From an uncultured Gammaproteobacteria bacterium (lineage in GTDB: Bacteria; Pseudomonadota; Gammaproteobacteria; CAKMZV01), in the NCBI GenBank assembly GCA_929200535.1, contig CAKMZV010000019.1, positions 1-44,893 on the forward strand: a stretch of 44,893 nt of DNA, given 5' to 3'. The position numbers and the translations under genes are program-made. The notes under the pieces are model-generated. The model was not told the origin of the DNA, searched no databases, and saw nothing but the letters and a program-made list of their open reading frames with translations. This document shows, in pieces, positions 1 through 8,053 of the stretch. How positions within the stretch are numbered: the first letter of the stretch is position 1; each line of letters begins with the position of its first letter.

Positions 1-98
1 CTGAGGGAGAGGGCTGGGGTGAGGGGGGTTATTAATGGTTAATTGTCAATGGTTAAAAAAATCTGTGAAAATCTGTGTAATCTGTGGATTTTTTCTTT
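1..98. repeat. Mixed short repeats at the window edge
   Basis: The first 28 bases are a G-rich stretch of the CTGAGGGAGAGGGCTGGGGT kind, which I recognise as a dispersed repeat style in many bacterial genomes. It is followed by TTAATGGTTAATTGTCAATG, a form of the TTAACCATT repeat seen again near 1845 and 44600-44835, and by three near-copies of AATCTGTG at about 60-98. No gene of convincing quality overlaps this stretch. Confidence 0.5.
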
Positions 99-103
99 TT
101 TTA

Positions 104-151
104 CATATTTTACTCGTTCCCACGCTCCTGCGTGGGAACGAGTAAAATATG
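104..151. repeat. Perfect 22-bp inverted repeat, GTTCCCACGC palindrome
   Basis: The two 22-base arms (104-125 and 130-151) are exact reverse complements around a TCCT loop; the inner part of each arm is CGTTCCCACGC / GCGTGGGAACG. It lies 32 bases before the first rhuM-like fragment. Related, less perfect copies occur at 521-559 and 1804-1839, and half copies in the last 300 bases. It is probably a mobile or amplified hairpin repeat; without a T-run it does not look like a standard terminator. Confidence 0.85.
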
Positions 152-183
152 TTTATTGAGAAATTAAGAAAATAAAATAGACT

Positions 184-561
184 ATGAGCAAAGACGAAAT
201 AATTATCTATCAAAGCCAAGATGGCAATATCAAAGTAGATGTGCAGTTTTTTGAGGAAACGGCTTGGCTTACGCAAGAGCAAATGGCACAGCTATTTGGT
301 AAGGCAAAATCGACCATTTCTGAACATATTAACAACGTTTATAAAGAGGGGGAGTTAGATAGAATTTCAACTGTTCGGAATTTCCGAACAGTTCAATCCG
401 AGGGGCAAAGACAGGTAAGTCGAAATATTGAACATTACAACCTTGATGTCATTATTTCAGTAGGATATCGAGTAAAGTCCAAGCAAGGTACACAGTTCCG
501 AATTTGGGCTACTCAGCGATTTACTCGTTCCCACGCAGGAGCATGGGAACGAGCAATTTAA
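184..561 (+). pseudogene. rhuM-like gene, C-terminally truncated
   Basis: The first 108 or so codons match the N-terminal half of the Virulence RhuM family (IIYQSQDGNIKVDVQFFEET, then TISEHINN and NLDVIISVGYRVKSKQGTQF). The second copy nearby continues after WATQR with LKEYIIKGF, but here the frame runs into the palindrome at 521-559 and stops, giving 125 residues where the pair together predict roughly 340. The remainder of the gene is missing. RhuM proteins have no firmly established biochemical role; the family was named from a Salmonella pathogenicity island gene. The first 30 or so codons and the upstream AATTAAGAAAATAAAATAG are nearly the same as those of the convergent copy at 579-1744, so the two form an inverted duplication. 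Confidence 0.8.
521..559. repeat. GTTCCCACGC palindrome ending the rhuM fragment
   Basis: CTCGTTCCCACGC and GCATGGGAACGAG form a hairpin around AGGA, with one mismatch. It sits exactly where the first rhuM-like copy loses similarity to the second, so its insertion, or a recombination between such repeats, probably truncated the gene. Confidence 0.75.
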
Positions 562-578
562 TTCTACCTTGCCGTTTG

Positions 579-1744
579 CTATTTTTTTAATTTTTTAATA
601 TCCTGTTCCAATTCTTTTAGGCTATTTTCTTTTTCAAGTTGTTTTTGTTGCTCTCTGTATTTTGTATATTCTTCACTGGATTTATCTAAGGCTTGTTGAT
701 GGCTTATTTTTCCTGCGTGGGTTAATAACTCACGCCCGTTTAGTTGAACAATAGAATCTAAACGCTGAATCCAATCTCTCATATTAGAGGCTACCTCTAT
801 CAAATATGACCCGTGTAAAAAAGCGAAAAATTCTCCCCAATATCGTTGGAAAAAATGGCAATAGAATGGCTATTGCTCATTTTTTCCGCCTCATTGGGAA
901 AACTTTTTCATCTTTTTTTCATCGTCCCATATTTAATAGAGGTAACCATCGGTGTTTGTTGTTGTGCCATAGTTTCGGCAAAGGCAAGATATTGTTCAAC
1001 AATAAGACCAAGTAATTTTATTTCATCCTCATTTAAATAATTTTTAGCAATGCTTGTTTCGGCTTTCTTGATTGTTTTTGTTTTTTCTTTGTAGGATTGC
1101 ATTCCCATTAAAGGCAATGAAGCATCAACCCTGCGGTAAACTAACTCTGCTGCGGTTTGTTCGCTAATTGCCCATAGCAGTTTGTTTTGCACAATTTGAA
1201 AAAACTCAATGGTTTTTTCATCCTTTGGATCGTAGTCAATGCTGGTGGTATAAATGTCCTTCACTTTCTGATAAAAGAATTTTTCCGATAAGCGAATTTC
1301 ACGGATACGATCCTGTAATTCATTGAAATAATTAATAGATGAGCCTGTTTTAAAACGCTCATCATTAAGGGCAAATCCTTTAATGATATATTCTTTTAAT
1401 CGCTGAGTAGCCCAAATTCGGAACTGGGTACCTTGTTTGGATTTTACTCGATAGCCTACTGAAATAATAACATCAAGGTTGTATATTTTGACTTTAGATT
1501 CTTGTACTTTTCCTTTAATCGCTCCATGTTGAGTGGTTGTTCGGAAATTCCGAACAACCACATTGGAGTCTAATTCCCCCTCATTAAATATATTTTTAAT
1601 GTGTTCGCTAATAGTTGCCTTTGATTTTTGGAATAAGTCGCACAATTGGGATTGCGTAAGCCAAGCCGTTTCCTCAAAAAACTGCACATCTACTTTGATA
1701 TTGCCATCTTGGCTTTGATAGATAATTATTTCGTCTTTGTTCAT
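579..1744 (-). pseudogene. rhuM-like gene interrupted by a palindromic mini-element
   Basis: Read on the minus strand from 1744, 260 or so codons match the RhuM family through AETMAQQQTPM. The frame then enters foreign sequence and stops at 908. The missing tail resumes as an open frame at 579-803 (MRDWIQRLDS, GRELLTHAGKISHQQALDKS, then a Lys/Glu-rich end). The joined product would be about 330-340 residues, the length I expect for the family. The break is the palindromic element at about 788-947. It faces the truncated copy at 184 and shares its first codons and upstream sequence. Neither copy can make the full protein; the 278-residue N-terminal product could still be translated. Confidence 0.82.
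788..947. mobile_element. Palindromic mini-element (type C) inside the rhuM-like gene
   Basis: The left end GGCTACCTCTATCAAATATG (789-808) pairs with the right end CATATTTAATAGAGGTAACC (928-947) with a few mismatches. The inner parts also pair loosely (CCCCAATATCGTTGGAAAAA against the segment near 875-900), so the whole 160 bp can fold into one long hairpin. It has no coding capacity and lies between two halves of the rhuM-like frame, so it behaves like a non-autonomous insertion. Its ends differ from the type A and type B elements elsewhere in the window. The exact borders are uncertain by a few bases. Confidence 0.68.
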
Positions 1745-1803
1745 AGTCTATTTTATTTTCTTAATTTCTCAATAACCCCAATCGAGGTGATAGTAAGCAT
1801 CTT

Positions 1804-1876
1804 TTACTCATTCCTATATTCCTGCGTGGGAATGAGTAACATTAACCACTAACCATTAACAATTAACCATTAGCAA
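1804..1876. repeat. Degenerate palindrome followed by TTAACCATT repeats
   Basis: TTACTCATTCC (1804-1814) pairs with GGAATGAGTAA (1829-1839), a diverged version of the palindrome at 104. Immediately after come several AACCATTAAC / AATTAACCATT units up to the stop codon of trmB. The same pairing of palindrome plus heptamer-like repeats is present at both ends of the window. Confidence 0.65.
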
Positions 1877-2629
1877 TTACCCCTTACGGTAAATAAATTC
1901 ATAAATTTTATGATTTAAGGAAAGCCCTCTTTTTTCATAAGCGGTTTTTGCGCGTGCTTGACATAATTTACTAAACTCTTCTTGTGTTACTGGTTGTAAT
2001 TTTTTCTCTGCTGTTAGCACATTGTGAATATGATTAGCGTAATCTTCCCAATCGGTGGCAATATGCAAAATACCAGTTGAATTGAGTATTTTAACGACAT
2101 TTTCAATAAATTTAGGATTAATGATGCGTCGTTTATTGTGCTTTTTTTTATGCCACGGGTCTGGGAAAAATACCCCGACTTTATCAAAAAATTCACTGGG
2201 TAGTAGGTGCATTAAAACTTGTTGTGCATCGGCTCGGATAATTTTCAAATTTTGAATGCTCGAATGATGGGAGCGATGAATAAGCCTGGCAACTCCCGGT
2301 AAATGAACTTCAATGCCAAAAAATAGGGTTTGTGGTTCAAGCAGACAGTCACTTAATAATGAATCGCCATTGCCAAAGCCGATTTCTATTACTTGTTTGT
2401 GCCATTGAGCAGCTTCCTCTAACAAAGGGGTTTGGATATCTTGAGTGATTTCAAGTGGTTTATGCTGCAAGTAATCCTGTGTAGGCAGTGCCTTAAACGG
2501 ATAGATATAAGATTGAGCATATTCCTGCAAGGCAAGTTGTTGTGCCTTGGTTAGGCGACTTTGACGTAAAACAAAACTTTTAATTTGGCGGTAGGTTAAT
2601 GGCTGTTGCATAGGTCTCGGTATATTCAC
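1877..2629 (-). CDS. trmB: tRNA (guanine-46-N7)-methyltransferase TrmB
   Basis: TrmB methylates N7 of guanine 46 in the variable loop of several tRNAs using S-adenosylmethionine. The 250-residue product shows the SAM-binding glycine-rich loop IEIGFGNGDS (about residues 81-90), the acidic strand FGIEVH, the RADAQQ segment, and the family signature FFPDPWHKKKHNKRR around residues 153-167. Length and motif spacing are normal for proteobacterial TrmB. The start chosen gives MNIPRPMQQPL and faces ugd, 81 bases away. The gene ends against the TTAACCATT repeats, with no T-rich terminator visible. This is a housekeeping gene bordering the accessory patch. Confidence 0.93.
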   Translation of the reverse strand: MNIPRPMQQPLTYRQIKSFVLRQSRLTKAQQLALQEYAQSYIYPFKALPTQDYLQHKPLEITQDIQTPLLEEAAQWHKQVIEIGFGNGDSLLSDCLLEPQTLFFGIEVHLPGVARLIHRSHHSSIQNLKIIRADAQQVLMHLLPSEFFDKVGVFFPDPWHKKKHNKRRIINPKFIENVVKILNSTGILHIATDWEDYANHIHNVLTAEKKLQPVTQEEFSKLCQARAKTAYEKRGLSLNHKIYEFIYRKG

Positions 2630-2633
2630 TAAT

Positions 2634-2662
2634 GTTACAATTTACTATACAGCAAATATAAT
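2634..2662 (+). promoter_or_regulatory. Candidate sigma-70 promoter for ugd
   Basis: A consensus TATAAT lies at 2657-2662 with GTTACA (4 of 6 matches to TTGACA) at 2634-2639 and a 17-base spacer, 49 bases before the ugd start in the trmB/ugd divergent gap. This is a motif match only. Confidence 0.4.
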
Positions 2663-2710
2663 AAAAATGATTGCGAATGTTGGTAAAAAAAGCATAGGAA
2701 TTAAACATTA

Positions 2711-4033
2711 ATGAAAATAACAATTTATGGTGCAGGTTATGTCGGCTTAGTCACTGGAGCTTGCCTATCTGAAGTTGGGCATAATGTCCTATGTATGGAT
2801 ACCAATAAGGAGCGCATCGCTTCTCTTCGCCGAGGAGAAAGCCCGATTTATGAGCCTGGACTTAGCAATTTATTAGCAAAAAATATTCACAATAAACGGC
2901 TTAGTTTTACCGATAATGTCGGCACGGCTGTTGATTTTTCAAATGTGCAGATGATTGCGGTAGGCACCCCTCAGGATAAAGATGGTAGTGCAAATTTAAC
3001 ATACATTGAGACGGTCGCAAAATCCATTGGGAAACATCTCAGTAAAGATACAATTATTATCAATAAATCAACAGTTCCAGTCGGTACAGGAGATAAAGTT
3101 AAACAAATTATTCAAGCTGAACTCAATCAGAAGAGTGCCCTTTACCAAATCGAAATCGTCTCTAATCCCGAATTTCTGCGTGAGGGCTGTGCGATTGAAG
3201 ATTTTCAAAAACCTGATAGAATTATTATCGGTACAAATAATGCCGATGCTAAAAAAATAATGGATGAGCTGTACGCTCCATTCTCACGAAATCATTATAA
3301 AACGATTTTTATGGATATTCGTTCGGCAGAGCTTACCAAGTATGCAGCGAATGCGATGCTTGCTACAAAAATCAGCTTTATCAATGAGATGGCTTTAATT
3401 GCCGATCAAGTTGGTGCGGATATAGAAAATGTGCGTATTGGTATTGGTTCAGATCCGCGTATTGGCTATTCTTTTATCTATCCCGGCTGTGGCTATGGAG
3501 GCTCTTGTTTTCCAAAAGATGTGAAGGCGTTAATCAATCTTAGCGAAAAAAGTGACCCGCTTGTGCTTAAGGCAGTAGATCAAAGAAATGCAGTACAACA
3601 ACAGTTAATTGCCCAAAAGGTGCTTAACCATTTTAAAGGTGATTTAACTAATAAAAAAATCGCTATCTGGGGTTTGGCATTCAAGCCCAAAACGGATGAT
3701 ATTAGAGAGGCAACCAGCCTTAAAACAATTGATGTCTTGCTGCAAAATAACGCCACTATTCACGCTTATGACCCCGTTGCATGTGAGCAAACTAAACGAG
3801 TTTATCAAGAAAAAATACATTATTATAATGAAAACCCTTATGATGTATTAGAGCAAGCCGATGCCTTGATTATTCATACCGAATGGAAAGATTTTGTGGT
3901 TCCTGATTTACCTCTAATGGCACAGAAAATGAAGCAAAAAGTTATCTTTGATGGGCGTAATTTGTATGAGCCAAAAGAAATGAAGAAAGATGGCTGGACT
4001 TATACCACAATTGGAAGAAATAATATTACATAG
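2711..4033 (+). CDS. ugd: UDP-glucose 6-dehydrogenase
   Basis: The enzyme oxidises UDP-glucose to UDP-glucuronate in two NAD-dependent steps, supplying uronic acid for surface polysaccharides. The 440-residue product starts with the Rossmann loop GAGYVGLVTG (residues 7-16), has STVPVGTGDKV and SNPEFLREGCAIEDF in the middle, and the catalytic cysteine in GGSCFPKD at residue 266. The C-terminal domain carries AIWGLAFKPKTDDIREA, which helps bind the nucleotide sugar. All key motifs are present and the length is usual. plsY starts 10 bases after the stop, so the two may share a transcript. No other polysaccharide genes are nearby. Confidence 0.94.
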   Translation: MKITIYGAGYVGLVTGACLSEVGHNVLCMDTNKERIASLRRGESPIYEPGLSNLLAKNIHNKRLSFTDNVGTAVDFSNVQMIAVGTPQDKDGSANLTYIETVAKSIGKHLSKDTIIINKSTVPVGTGDKVKQIIQAELNQKSALYQIEIVSNPEFLREGCAIEDFQKPDRIIIGTNNADAKKIMDELYAPFSRNHYKTIFMDIRSAELTKYAANAMLATKISFINEMALIADQVGADIENVRIGIGSDPRIGYSFIYPGCGYGGSCFPKDVKALINLSEKSDPLVLKAVDQRNAVQQQLIAQKVLNHFKGDLTNKKIAIWGLAFKPKTDDIREATSLKTIDVLLQNNATIHAYDPVACEQTKRVYQEKIHYYNENPYDVLEQADALIIHTEWKDFVVPDLPLMAQKMKQKVIFDGRNLYEPKEMKKDGWTYTTIGRNNIT

Positions 4034-4043
4034 ATAAATACAA

Positions 4044-4616
4044 GTGATTGAATATATTGCCTATTCAATAGCCTATTTTTTAGGCTCAATACCGACCGCT
4101 GTTTTAGTTAGCCGACTATTTCAGCTACAAAACCCAACCGAGCAAGGTTCAAATAACCCAGGAGCCACTAATATGCTCCGTATTGGTGGCAAAAAACCAG
4201 CCTTGATTACTCTGATTGGTGATTTTTTTAAAGGCACAATAAGTATTGCCATAGGTATATTTTTTGCTTTTAGTCAATTTGAATTACTTATTTTATTGCT
4301 ATTGTGTCTCTTGGGGCATATGTACCCTATATTCAATAAATTTATTGGCGGTAAGGGGGTAGCTACTTTTTTTGGCTGTATGTTGTTAATTGATATTGTT
4401 GTCGGTGGAATCATTGCGTTGCTCTGGCTCGGCTTAGCAAAAATTGTAAAAATATCTTCCTTAGCTGCTATTATTTCGATTACGCTATCGCCTGTTATTG
4501 CTTGGGGATTTGGCTGGGGAAATTCTTCAATTGCTCTTTTTGCCATTATTTGCCTGCTGATTTTGTGGCGTCATAAAGCCAATATCCAACGTCTAATCAA
4601 TAAGACTGAAAAATAA
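4044..4616 (+). CDS. plsY: Acyl-phosphate glycerol-3-phosphate acyltransferase PlsY
   Basis: PlsY is the inner-membrane enzyme that moves an acyl chain from acyl phosphate to glycerol 3-phosphate, the first committed step of phospholipid synthesis. The 190-residue protein has about five hydrophobic spans and the family motifs GSIPTA, GSNNPGATNMLR and GGKGVAT in the cytosolic loops. The most likely start is a GTG (MIEYIAYSIAYFLGSIP), because the family begins just before this first span and no better ATG exists. It follows ugd by 10 bases and precedes engB by 16, suggesting one operon. Confidence 0.93.
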   Translation: MIEYIAYSIAYFLGSIPTAVLVSRLFQLQNPTEQGSNNPGATNMLRIGGKKPALITLIGDFFKGTISIAIGIFFAFSQFELLILLLLCLLGHMYPIFNKFIGGKGVATFFGCMLLIDIVVGGIIALLWLGLAKIVKISSLAAIISITLSPVIAWGFGWGNSSIALFAIICLLILWRHKANIQRLINKTEK

Positions 4617-4632
4617 GCCTAATAAAAGCCCA

Positions 4633-5262
4633 ATGTCAGAAAATCCTACGGCAATCAATTTTAGATTAGCCACCTTCTACGCCAGCTATCCAGAGCTTAG
4701 CCAATGCGATATTTTGCATTATCCGCAAATTGCCTTTGTCGGACGTTCCAATGCTGGAAAATCTAGCCTACTCAATGCCCTATGCGATAATAAAAAACTT
4801 GCACGCACCTCTAATTCCCCCGGGCGCACCCAAACCGTTGTTATGTTCACCCTAAAAGAAGATTATGCATTAGTTGATTTACCGGGCTATGGCTATGCTA
4901 AAACCAGTAAAACAATGCGTCAATCTTGGGGGATATTGCTCGAAAATTATGTCAAGCAAGCCGTTGAGTTTAATCCTGAAAAAGGATTGCTCGGGTTAGT
5001 GATTGTGGTGGATAGTCGGCGTCTATTACAAGATATGGACAAACAAATGATTGAATTTGCCAACTTCTATGGGATTAACATTTGCATTTTCCTCACTAAA
5101 ATAGACAAGCTCAATCAACAACAAAAACAACAAGCCCTCAACCAAACACAAAAAGAGTTACAAGACTATCAAAATACCACAGTTCTGATGGGTTCTTCTG
5201 TACAAAAAAAACAAGGTATTGATTTATTAAGCCAATGGATGCAGCAAAATTTGCAATCCTGA
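4633..5262 (+). CDS. engB: Ribosome biogenesis GTPase YsxC/EngB
   Basis: This small GTPase of the TrmE-Era-like class assists assembly of the large ribosomal subunit. The 209-residue protein has the P-loop GRSNAGKS (residues 37-44), the G3 motif DLPG (82-85) within LPGYGYAK, and the G4 motif TKID near residue 155. The length matches the family. It is the last of three close plus-strand genes. A 22-base mini-element tip follows 6 bases after its stop codon, and the next gene reads in the opposite direction. Confidence 0.94.
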   Translation: MSENPTAINFRLATFYASYPELSQCDILHYPQIAFVGRSNAGKSSLLNALCDNKKLARTSNSPGRTQTVVMFTLKEDYALVDLPGYGYAKTSKTMRQSWGILLENYVKQAVEFNPEKGLLGLVIVVDSRRLLQDMDKQMIEFANFYGINICIFLTKIDKLNQQQKQQALNQTQKELQDYQNTTVLMGSSVQKKQGIDLLSQWMQQNLQS

Positions 5263-5268
5263 TAATAT

Positions 5269-5290
5269 GAGACCTTTGCACAAAAGATAG
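5269..5290. repeat. Orphan tip of a type A mini-element
   Basis: GAGACCTTTGCACAAAAG matches the terminal sequence of the full type A elements (for example 33375 and 26154), but the body of the element is absent. It lies between the stop codons of two convergent genes, engB and the EamA transporter. Confidence 0.6.
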
Positions 5291-5304
5291 GTGTAGAGAA
5301 ACTC

Positions 5305-6189
5305 TTATATCTTTTTTGCCTTATTCGACAAATACACCCCAGTAATAGCCAATGCCCCACCGATTATGATGGGAATAGAGAGAATCTCGTCTAATAGTAA
5401 AAAAGCTAATAACACGCCAAAAACAGGAACCAAAGCAATATACGTTGCCGATTTGGATGAGCCAATTAAATGAATAACTTGATAGTACAACACATAACAC
5501 AAAGCGGTTGCTACTACTCCTAAAAAAGCAAGATTTAGCCACCCCGATAGAGTAATGTTTTTTATATAAAAAGGAGTCAAGTAGCCAGCATATATCACTC
5601 CAATGCCTAATAAAATAGTACCAATCACAATGGCACAAAAGACAGTATAAATAGCACCTATTTCCTGTACCACCGGCTTAGATATAGTGCTATAAGTCGC
5701 CCAACTCAAAACACAGCCCAACAATAGTAAATCGCCTTTCCAAGAATTTTCATCCGTAACTAATAAATTGGGATCTTTATTTATCATAATAATGCAAATT
5801 CCAATAACCGACAAGCCCATTCCCAACCATTGAATCGGGGAAACTTTTTCTTTTAGAAAAAAATACGCAATCAATCCAATAACCGTTGGATTAAGAGAAA
5901 CTATTAATGTCCCACGAGATGCGGATATGTATTGAAACCCATAAAAGAAACAGAAATTGTATAACAAAATCCCTGTTCCACCCATTAGCAATAATCTAAA
6001 AAAATGCTTGGAAGGTATTTTTTTAATTTTTGATCGTACAAAAAAAGAGAGAAAAACACCTGCGATTAAAAATCGCAGGAATGCTGATAATAATGGTGGA
6101 ATTTCAGTTGATAAGATTTTTGCCGAAATAAATGTAGCACTCCAAACGGCAACAACAAAAAGCATTATTACTGATGGTTTTATCGACAT
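5305..6189 (-). CDS. EamA/DMT-family transporter
   Basis: A 294-residue, almost wholly hydrophobic protein with two repeated halves, about ten membrane spans in all. The N-terminal half carries VWSATFISAKILSTEIPPLL, typical of the first EamA repeat. The second half contains WATYSTISKPVV and the typical close FGVLLAFLLLDEILSIPIIIGGALAITGVYL. Such drug/metabolite transporters export amino acids, nucleosides or other small molecules; the substrate cannot be read from sequence. Its start codon overlaps the stop of the upstream EamA gene by one base (TAATG), so the two are translationally coupled. Being different in sequence, they are a pair of paralogues and not a recent duplication. Confidence 0.88.
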   Translation of the reverse strand: MSIKPSVIMLFVVAVWSATFISAKILSTEIPPLLSAFLRFLIAGVFLSFFVRSKIKKIPSKHFFRLLLMGGTGILLYNFCFFYGFQYISASRGTLIVSLNPTVIGLIAYFFLKEKVSPIQWLGMGLSVIGICIIMINKDPNLLVTDENSWKGDLLLLGCVLSWATYSTISKPVVQEIGAIYTVFCAIVIGTILLGIGVIYAGYLTPFYIKNITLSGWLNLAFLGVVATALCYVLYYQVIHLIGSSKSATYIALVPVFGVLLAFLLLDEILSIPIIIGGALAITGVYLSNKAKKI

Positions 6190-7151
6190 TATGATTTTTT
6201 ATTTTGCAAAGGTCTGACTTTAATGGTTAATAGCATAACACCTAATATCACTAAGATGGTGCCAATTGCATGGTAAACCGTAAAAGGCTCATCTAAAATC
6301 CAAACCGCAAATATAATTGTGACCACAGGACCTAATGTACCGATAATTCCCATTCTTGTTGCCCCGACTTTGACAAGTGCTTCGCTCAACATAAAACTCG
6401 GAATGACTGTGCTAACAATTGAGAGTAGTGCCATATAAATCCAAGCATCAAGGTTAATCGTCAAATCACTCAGATCAAAAAACACTACGTAATAAAATAA
6501 TATAAAAACGCTTGAAACACTCATTGCCAATGAGGTGAACCATACACTACCTATACGATCAATTACTTTCTTGCTAAATAACACATAAATGGAGTATGTG
6601 AAAGCAGATGAAAGAACAAGAAAAGTTCCCAATGCCGTGTTTTCAGTATTAAAAATAGCTTCTTGATTAAAAATAGTCCATAATCCCAAGTAAGTGAGGA
6701 TAAGCGTAACGACTATTCTTTTATCAATGGGTGTATTAAAAAACAATGCCCCTAAAATAGCAATAAAAATTGGATACGTAAATAACGTTAAACGCTCAAG
6801 TCCTGCTGATATATATTCCAATCCCTTTAAATCTAACCAAGAACTCAAAAAATACCCCATAAATCCGACAAAAATAATCAACGGGAAATTTTGTTTAATT
6901 ATTTTTTTCGGCATATTATTTTTCCTACTAAGATACGCTATGAGACATAAGTAAATTGGCAAAGAAATTCCCATTCTCAGCATAAGAACACTATCTGTAT
7001 CAAGCCCTTCTTCATACGCCAATTTAATGAAAATAGACTTAAAAGAAAATAGCATCGTCCCTAAAAATGCGTATAAAAATCCGATTAAAACAGATTTTTT
7101 CTCAAACTTAATCAACATTGGCGGTATAAACGCATTGAGTTTTTCAAACAT
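6189..7151 (-). CDS. EamA/DMT-family transporter
   Basis: A 320-residue membrane protein, first gene of the two-gene minus-strand unit. After a short cytosolic lead (MFEKLNAFIPPMLIKFEKK) it shows about ten hydrophobic segments in two EamA repeats, with GTMLFSFKSIFIKLAYEEGL at the start of repeat one and VVTIIFAVWILDEPFTVYHA near the end of repeat two. The Glu in LDEP is the usual family feature. Substrate unknown. The gene diverges from the five-gene methyltransferase/ATPase cassette across a 158-base AT-rich gap; I see no sequence sign that it belongs to that system. Confidence 0.88.
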   Translation of the reverse strand: MFEKLNAFIPPMLIKFEKKSVLIGFLYAFLGTMLFSFKSIFIKLAYEEGLDTDSVLMLRMGISLPIYLCLIAYLSRKNNMPKKIIKQNFPLIIFVGFMGYFLSSWLDLKGLEYISAGLERLTLFTYPIFIAILGALFFNTPIDKRIVVTLILTYLGLWTIFNQEAIFNTENTALGTFLVLSSAFTYSIYVLFSKKVIDRIGSVWFTSLAMSVSSVFILFYYVVFFDLSDLTINLDAWIYMALLSIVSTVIPSFMLSEALVKVGATRMGIIGTLGPVVTIIFAVWILDEPFTVYHAIGTILVILGVMLLTIKVRPLQNKKS

Positions 7152-7309
7152 TTTTTGTGTTGAAACAAATGTGCAATAAAATAATTATTATCCTCTACAC
7201 ACTAAATCATAACATTTTTTTATCCTTGACGATACTCGGCTATACTTTTTATTGAAATTTAAAGTACAATATAATCTCTTTTTATAAATTTATAAAAAAA
7301 TAATCTCAA
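7152..7309. promoter_or_regulatory. AT-rich divergent intergenic region before the five-gene cassette
   Basis: This 158-base gap must hold promoters for both directions. On the plus strand a TATAAT lies at 7270-7275, 35 bases before the first cassette gene, but no good -35 is found 17 bases upstream. TTGACG at 7226-7231 and TATACT at 7241-7246 are only 9 bases apart, too close to work together. The 30 bases before the start are nearly all A and T and no Shine-Dalgarno site is seen. Confidence 0.35.
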
Positions 7310-8053
7310 ATGGCTTATTTAGAGGAAATAACAAGCTCTTATCAGAACGTCTGCAACAATAGTAGTTTAGCCCCCCAACAAATAAAAAAATCTCTGCAAT
7401 ATGAAAATTGGATAAATGCAAGCGATGAAATAACACGTCAAATCACTAAACACAAAAATTACTCAAAAATTAATGCCAATATATTATTTCCATTGGAAAA
7501 TGCCTCGCTTAATAGCATAACCTTTCCACCTGAAATAAAAAAAACGATAAAGCAGTGCTATCATTTATGTCGAATCAGAATAGCCGCTAAAGAGTACGAC
7601 ATAGGAGATTTACATTCTGATGACTTACTTGAATTCTACCAAGAATCTATTAATAAGAGAAAACCTTTAATTGGAATATGGGTTTTTGTAGAGCAACAAT
7701 GCTTAGAAAGTGGCAATGATTTGTTTAATCTAATCAACTTATTGGGCTTATATCACTGGTATGAGCTATCTTTTGAAACTCTGTACGTAATGTGGAAAAT
7801 CGATAATCTAAAATGTCGCAAACCAAATATATTGGATGCTGGATTAGCTTTTTATTTCCAACAACAACCTAAAGGGGAAACTGGAAAGACTCGCAATTTA
7901 ACAACAGGGGAACTTGGTATTGAAGAATGGATTTCTGTAGAAAATCCAACCAATCCCACTCCCACAAAAGCAATAGCCTTACAGGCAAAACAACAATTAA
8001 ACAAAGACATTTTTTTTAAAACCAATGCAAAAAGAATCCAAAAAACAAAGTAA
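7310..8053 (+). CDS. Protein of unknown function, gene 1 of the methyltransferase/ATPase cassette
   Basis: I do not recognise this 247-residue protein. It is soluble, with no signal peptide or membrane span, and looks mixed helical. The N-terminal 80 residues (EITSSYQNVCNNSSLAPQQI onward) are polar. A helical middle contains CYHLCRIRIAAKEYDIGDLH and WVFVEQQCLESGNDLFNLIN. The C-terminal 60 residues are rich in Thr, Pro and Lys (QPKGETGKTRNLTTGELGIE) and could be flexible. No ATP-binding, nuclease or helix-turn-helix motif is visible. It is the first gene of a five-gene plus-strand run, and its last 29 bases overlap the start of gene 2, which points to coupled translation. An effector-adaptor or sensor role would be a guess. 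Confidence 0.75.
   Translation: MAYLEEITSSYQNVCNNSSLAPQQIKKSLQYENWINASDEITRQITKHKNYSKINANILFPLENASLNSITFPPEIKKTIKQCYHLCRIRIAAKEYDIGDLHSDDLLEFYQESINKRKPLIGIWVFVEQQCLESGNDLFNLINLLGLYHWYELSFETLYVMWKIDNLKCRKPNILDAGLAFYFQQQPKGETGKTRNLTTGELGIEEWISVENPTNPTPTKAIALQAKQQLNKDIFFKTNAKRIQKTK

Noticed and set aside
374-390. GTTCGGAATTTCCGAAC as an operator
   Set aside because: It is a palindrome inside the rhuM-like coding frame (VRNFRT) and recurs at the matching codons in the second copy, so it is explained by coding similarity.
806-1040. Short plus-strand frames antisense to the rhuM-like gene
   Set aside because: They arise from the palindromic element and the antisense of RhuM codons, with no ribosome site and no recognisable product.
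5305-7151. The two EamA transporters as part of the methyltransferase/ATPase system
   Set aside because: They read in the opposite direction across a separate promoter gap and are ordinary exporters; adjacency alone is not enough.
7226-7246. TTGACG and TATACT as a promoter for the cassette
   Set aside because: The spacer is only 9 bases; sigma-70 promoters need about 17.
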